From: DASZQL01 sp964391865
GTDB lineage: Bacteria; Planctomycetota; Phycisphaerae; Phycisphaerales; UBA1924
Assembly (NCBI GenBank): GCA_964391865.1
Contig: CAYMNQ010000001.1
Span: 62,001 to 126,000, forward strand
Direction of reading: 5' to 3'
Length of the DNA: 64,000 bases
Shown: one piece after another, positions 62,553 to 64,000 of the stretch
Layout: the number at the start of each line of letters is the position of its first letter
How positions within the stretch are numbered: position 1 is the stretch's first letter
Notes under the pieces: model-generated
The model's input: the letters and a program-made list of their open reading frames with translations, nothing else
The model's database searches: none
Told to the model about the DNA's origin: nothing
Program-made: the position numbers and the translations under genes

Positions 62553-63308
62553 GTGACCCACGCGACCACCAGCGGCGACTTCACGAGCCTTCTCGCGGAC
62601 TACCTCGACGCGCGCCTGAGTGTCGAGCAACTCGCCGAGCGCCACTCGACCGCGCCCGAGCACATCGAGTTCTGGCGTTCGCACCCCGACGTCGACGCCG
62701 CCATCGGCGCGCTCGCGCGCATCGAGCGCACCCGCGCTCATGACATGGCCCTCGTCTCCTCCTCCCGCGCCGTCGCCGTCCTCGCCGCGATCCTCACCGA
62801 CCCTTCCGCCCCGCGCGAGCAAGCCCGCAAGGCGGCCATGGCCATTCTCCGCCTCGCCGACCGCGCGCCACGCGCCCATCCGCAATCAACAGCGCAGCCG
62901 CAACCCGAAGTGCCCGCGCCGACGCCGGCCCTGGGTCCACCGCGGCCCCCGCCCGGCACCCAGCCCTCCCCCTCAGTACCCTGCGCACCATGCCCCCCAC
63001 CGACCACTCCGAGTCCCACGCCAAATCGCTCGACGCCGCCGACCCGCTGCGCCGATTCCGCGGCGAATTCCACATCCCGCCCTCTCCGGCGCACGCTGAC
63101 GGCACGCCCTCCATCTACCTCTGCGGCAACTCGCTCGGGCTCATGCCCCGCGCCACGCGCGCCGCGATCGAGGAAGACCTCGCCGACTGGGCGCGCCTGG
63201 GCGTCGAGGGCCACTTCCACGCGAAACACCCGTGGTACCCGTACCACGAGTTCCTCCGCGAGAGCGCCGCCGAACTCGTCGGCGCGCTGCCGCGCGAAGT
63301 GGTGGTGA
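62553..63308 (+). CDS. Hypothetical protein overlapping kynU
   Basis: 251 codons from GTG. The first ~105 residues look like real protein (FTSLLADYLDARLSVEQLAERHSTAPEHIEFW..., helical, HTH-like). After about residue 125 the frame becomes Pro/Ser/Thr/Arg-rich and from 62990 it lies over kynU in another frame, so the true C-terminus may be earlier or a frameshift may be present. CATGAT lies 7 nt before the GTG. Confidence 0.4.
   Translation: MTHATTSGDFTSLLADYLDARLSVEQLAERHSTAPEHIEFWRSHPDVDAAIGALARIERTRAHDMALVSSSRAVAVLAAILTDPSAPREQARKAAMAILRLADRAPRAHPQSTAQPQPEVPAPTPALGPPRPPPGTQPSPSVPCAPCPPPTTPSPTPNRSTPPTRCADSAANSTSRPLRRTLTARPPSTSAATRSGSCPAPRAPRSRKTSPTGRAWASRATSTRNTRGTRTTSSSARAPPNSSARCRAKWW
62977..62982 (+). 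promoter_or_regulatory. -10 box of kynU (leaderless geometry)
   Basis: TACCCT ends 7 nt before the ATG at 62990. Confidence 0.35.
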
Positions 63309-64000
63309 TGAACTCGCTCACCGTGAACCTGCACCTGCTGATGCTCTCGTTCTATCAACCCACGCGCGAGCGGTTCAAGATTCTCATCGACTGGCCCTGC
63401 TTCCCGAGCGATGTCTACGCCGTGAAGAGCCAGATCCGCCTGCGCGGCTTCGATCCCGAATCTGGCTTGGTGTTGCTCAAGCCGCGCGAGGGCGAGCACA
63501 CCATCCGCACCGAGGACGCCGAGGCGCTCCTCGCACGCGAAGGGAAGTCCATCGCGCTGGTTCTCCTCGCCGGAGTCAACTTTGTGACCGGGCAATTCAT
63601 GGACATCCCGCGGATCACCCAGGCCGCGCACGCCGCGGGCTGCGTCATCGGCTGGGACTGCGCCCACGCCGCGGGCAACATCGACCTGAAGCTGCATGAT
63701 TGGAACGCGGACTTCGCCGCATGGTGCAGCTACAAGTACCTCAACAGCGGCCCGGGCGCCGTCGCCGGCGCGTTCATCCACGAGCGTCACTTCTCCCGCC
63801 CCGACTACACCGCGATGCACCGGCTCGAAGGCTGGTGGGGCAACGACCCCGAGTCGCGCTTCAAGATGGGCCCGGAGTTCACGCCCGTCCGCTCCGCCGA
63901 CGCCTGGCAGCTCTCCAACCCGCCCATCCTCGCCATGACGCCCGTGCGCGTCTCGCTCGACCTCTTCCGCCAAGCGGGCATGAAGAACCTCCGCGAAAAA
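62990..64000 (+). CDS. kynU: Kynureninase, 3' truncated
   Basis: The first 337 residues are in the window; the frame runs off the end without a stop. PLP-dependent fold-type I enzyme that cleaves kynurenine to anthranilate and alanine. Motifs: IYLCGNSLGLMPR, VVVMNSLTVNLHLLMLSFY, GVNFVTGQFMDIPRI, VIGWDCAHAAGNIDLKLHDW and the Schiff-base Lys in WCSYKYLNSGPGAVAGAF, with GWWGND beyond. No other tryptophan-catabolism gene is visible upstream. Confidence 0.93.
   Translation, partial: MPPTDHSESHAKSLDAADPLRRFRGEFHIPPSPAHADGTPSIYLCGNSLGLMPRATRAAIEEDLADWARLGVEGHFHAKHPWYPYHEFLRESAAELVGALPREVVVMNSLTVNLHLLMLSFYQPTRERFKILIDWPCFPSDVYAVKSQIRLRGFDPESGLVLLKPREGEHTIRTEDAEALLAREGKSIALVLLAGVNFVTGQFMDIPRITQAAHAAGCVIGWDCAHAAGNIDLKLHDWNADFAAWCSYKYLNSGPGAVAGAFIHERHFSRPDYTAMHRLEGWWGNDPESRFKMGPEFTPVRSADAWQLSNPPILAMTPVRVSLDLFRQAGMKNLREK

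Overview
The window is GC-rich (roughly two thirds G+C) and densely packed with bacterial genes. It looks like a planctomycete of the Phycisphaerae type. This is an inference from several traits: a secreted subtilase ending in paired dockerin-type repeats, a prepilin-like protein with the H-x9-DG tail, a lipoprotein built on a FlgI-like domain, Gram-negative outer-membrane genes (kdsD, kdsB, an LptC/LptA-like giant), and many hypothetical proteins with signal peptides. No rRNA, tRNA or CRISPR array was recognised.

Layout. 1-13 kb: the end of an MFS transporter, a DUF58 protein, a 3D-domain protein, a TauE/SafE permease, a histidine kinase and NtrC-type regulator pair, a GH20-like glycosidase, and a membrane protein followed by an ABC ATPase. 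13.2-18.6 kb: an accessory block. It holds a low-GC DUF4062 gene, then a SnoaL-like protein and a bd-type oxidase with a fused cytochrome c domain. These last genes sit between two diverged copies of a ~280-bp non-coding repeat (X), each bordered by a second module (Y). 18.7-31.8 kb: smc, the FlgI-like lipoprotein, elbB, a pseudopilin, methionine aminopeptidase, an M20 peptidase and scpA. 31.8-37.8 kb: kdsD, the LptC/LptA-like protein, coaX and a reduced MnmE-like GTPase. 37.9-50.9 kb: an anchored repeat protein, two pseudouridine synthases, a CYTH protein, ligA, a FolD homologue with altered catalytic residues, tatA, a YihY permease-like protein and a class IV aminotransferase. 51-64 kb: a glycosyltransferase coupled to a BshC-like protein, obgE, kdsB, a TPR protein, def-fmt, a small zinc metalloprotease, the subtilase, and kynU running off the end.

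Themes. Housekeeping functions dominate: chromosome segregation (smc, scpA), N-terminal methionine handling (def, fmt, map), RNA modification and envelope assembly. Two genome-wide habits stand out. First, about ten genes have a TANNNT-like -10 box 6-8 nt before the start codon and no visible Shine-Dalgarno, the geometry of leaderless mRNAs. Second, small palindromes and 7/8-bp tandem repeats are scattered between genes, right up to start codons, and in-frame inside genes such as ligA, kdsB, rluD, the DUF58 gene and the GH20 gene.
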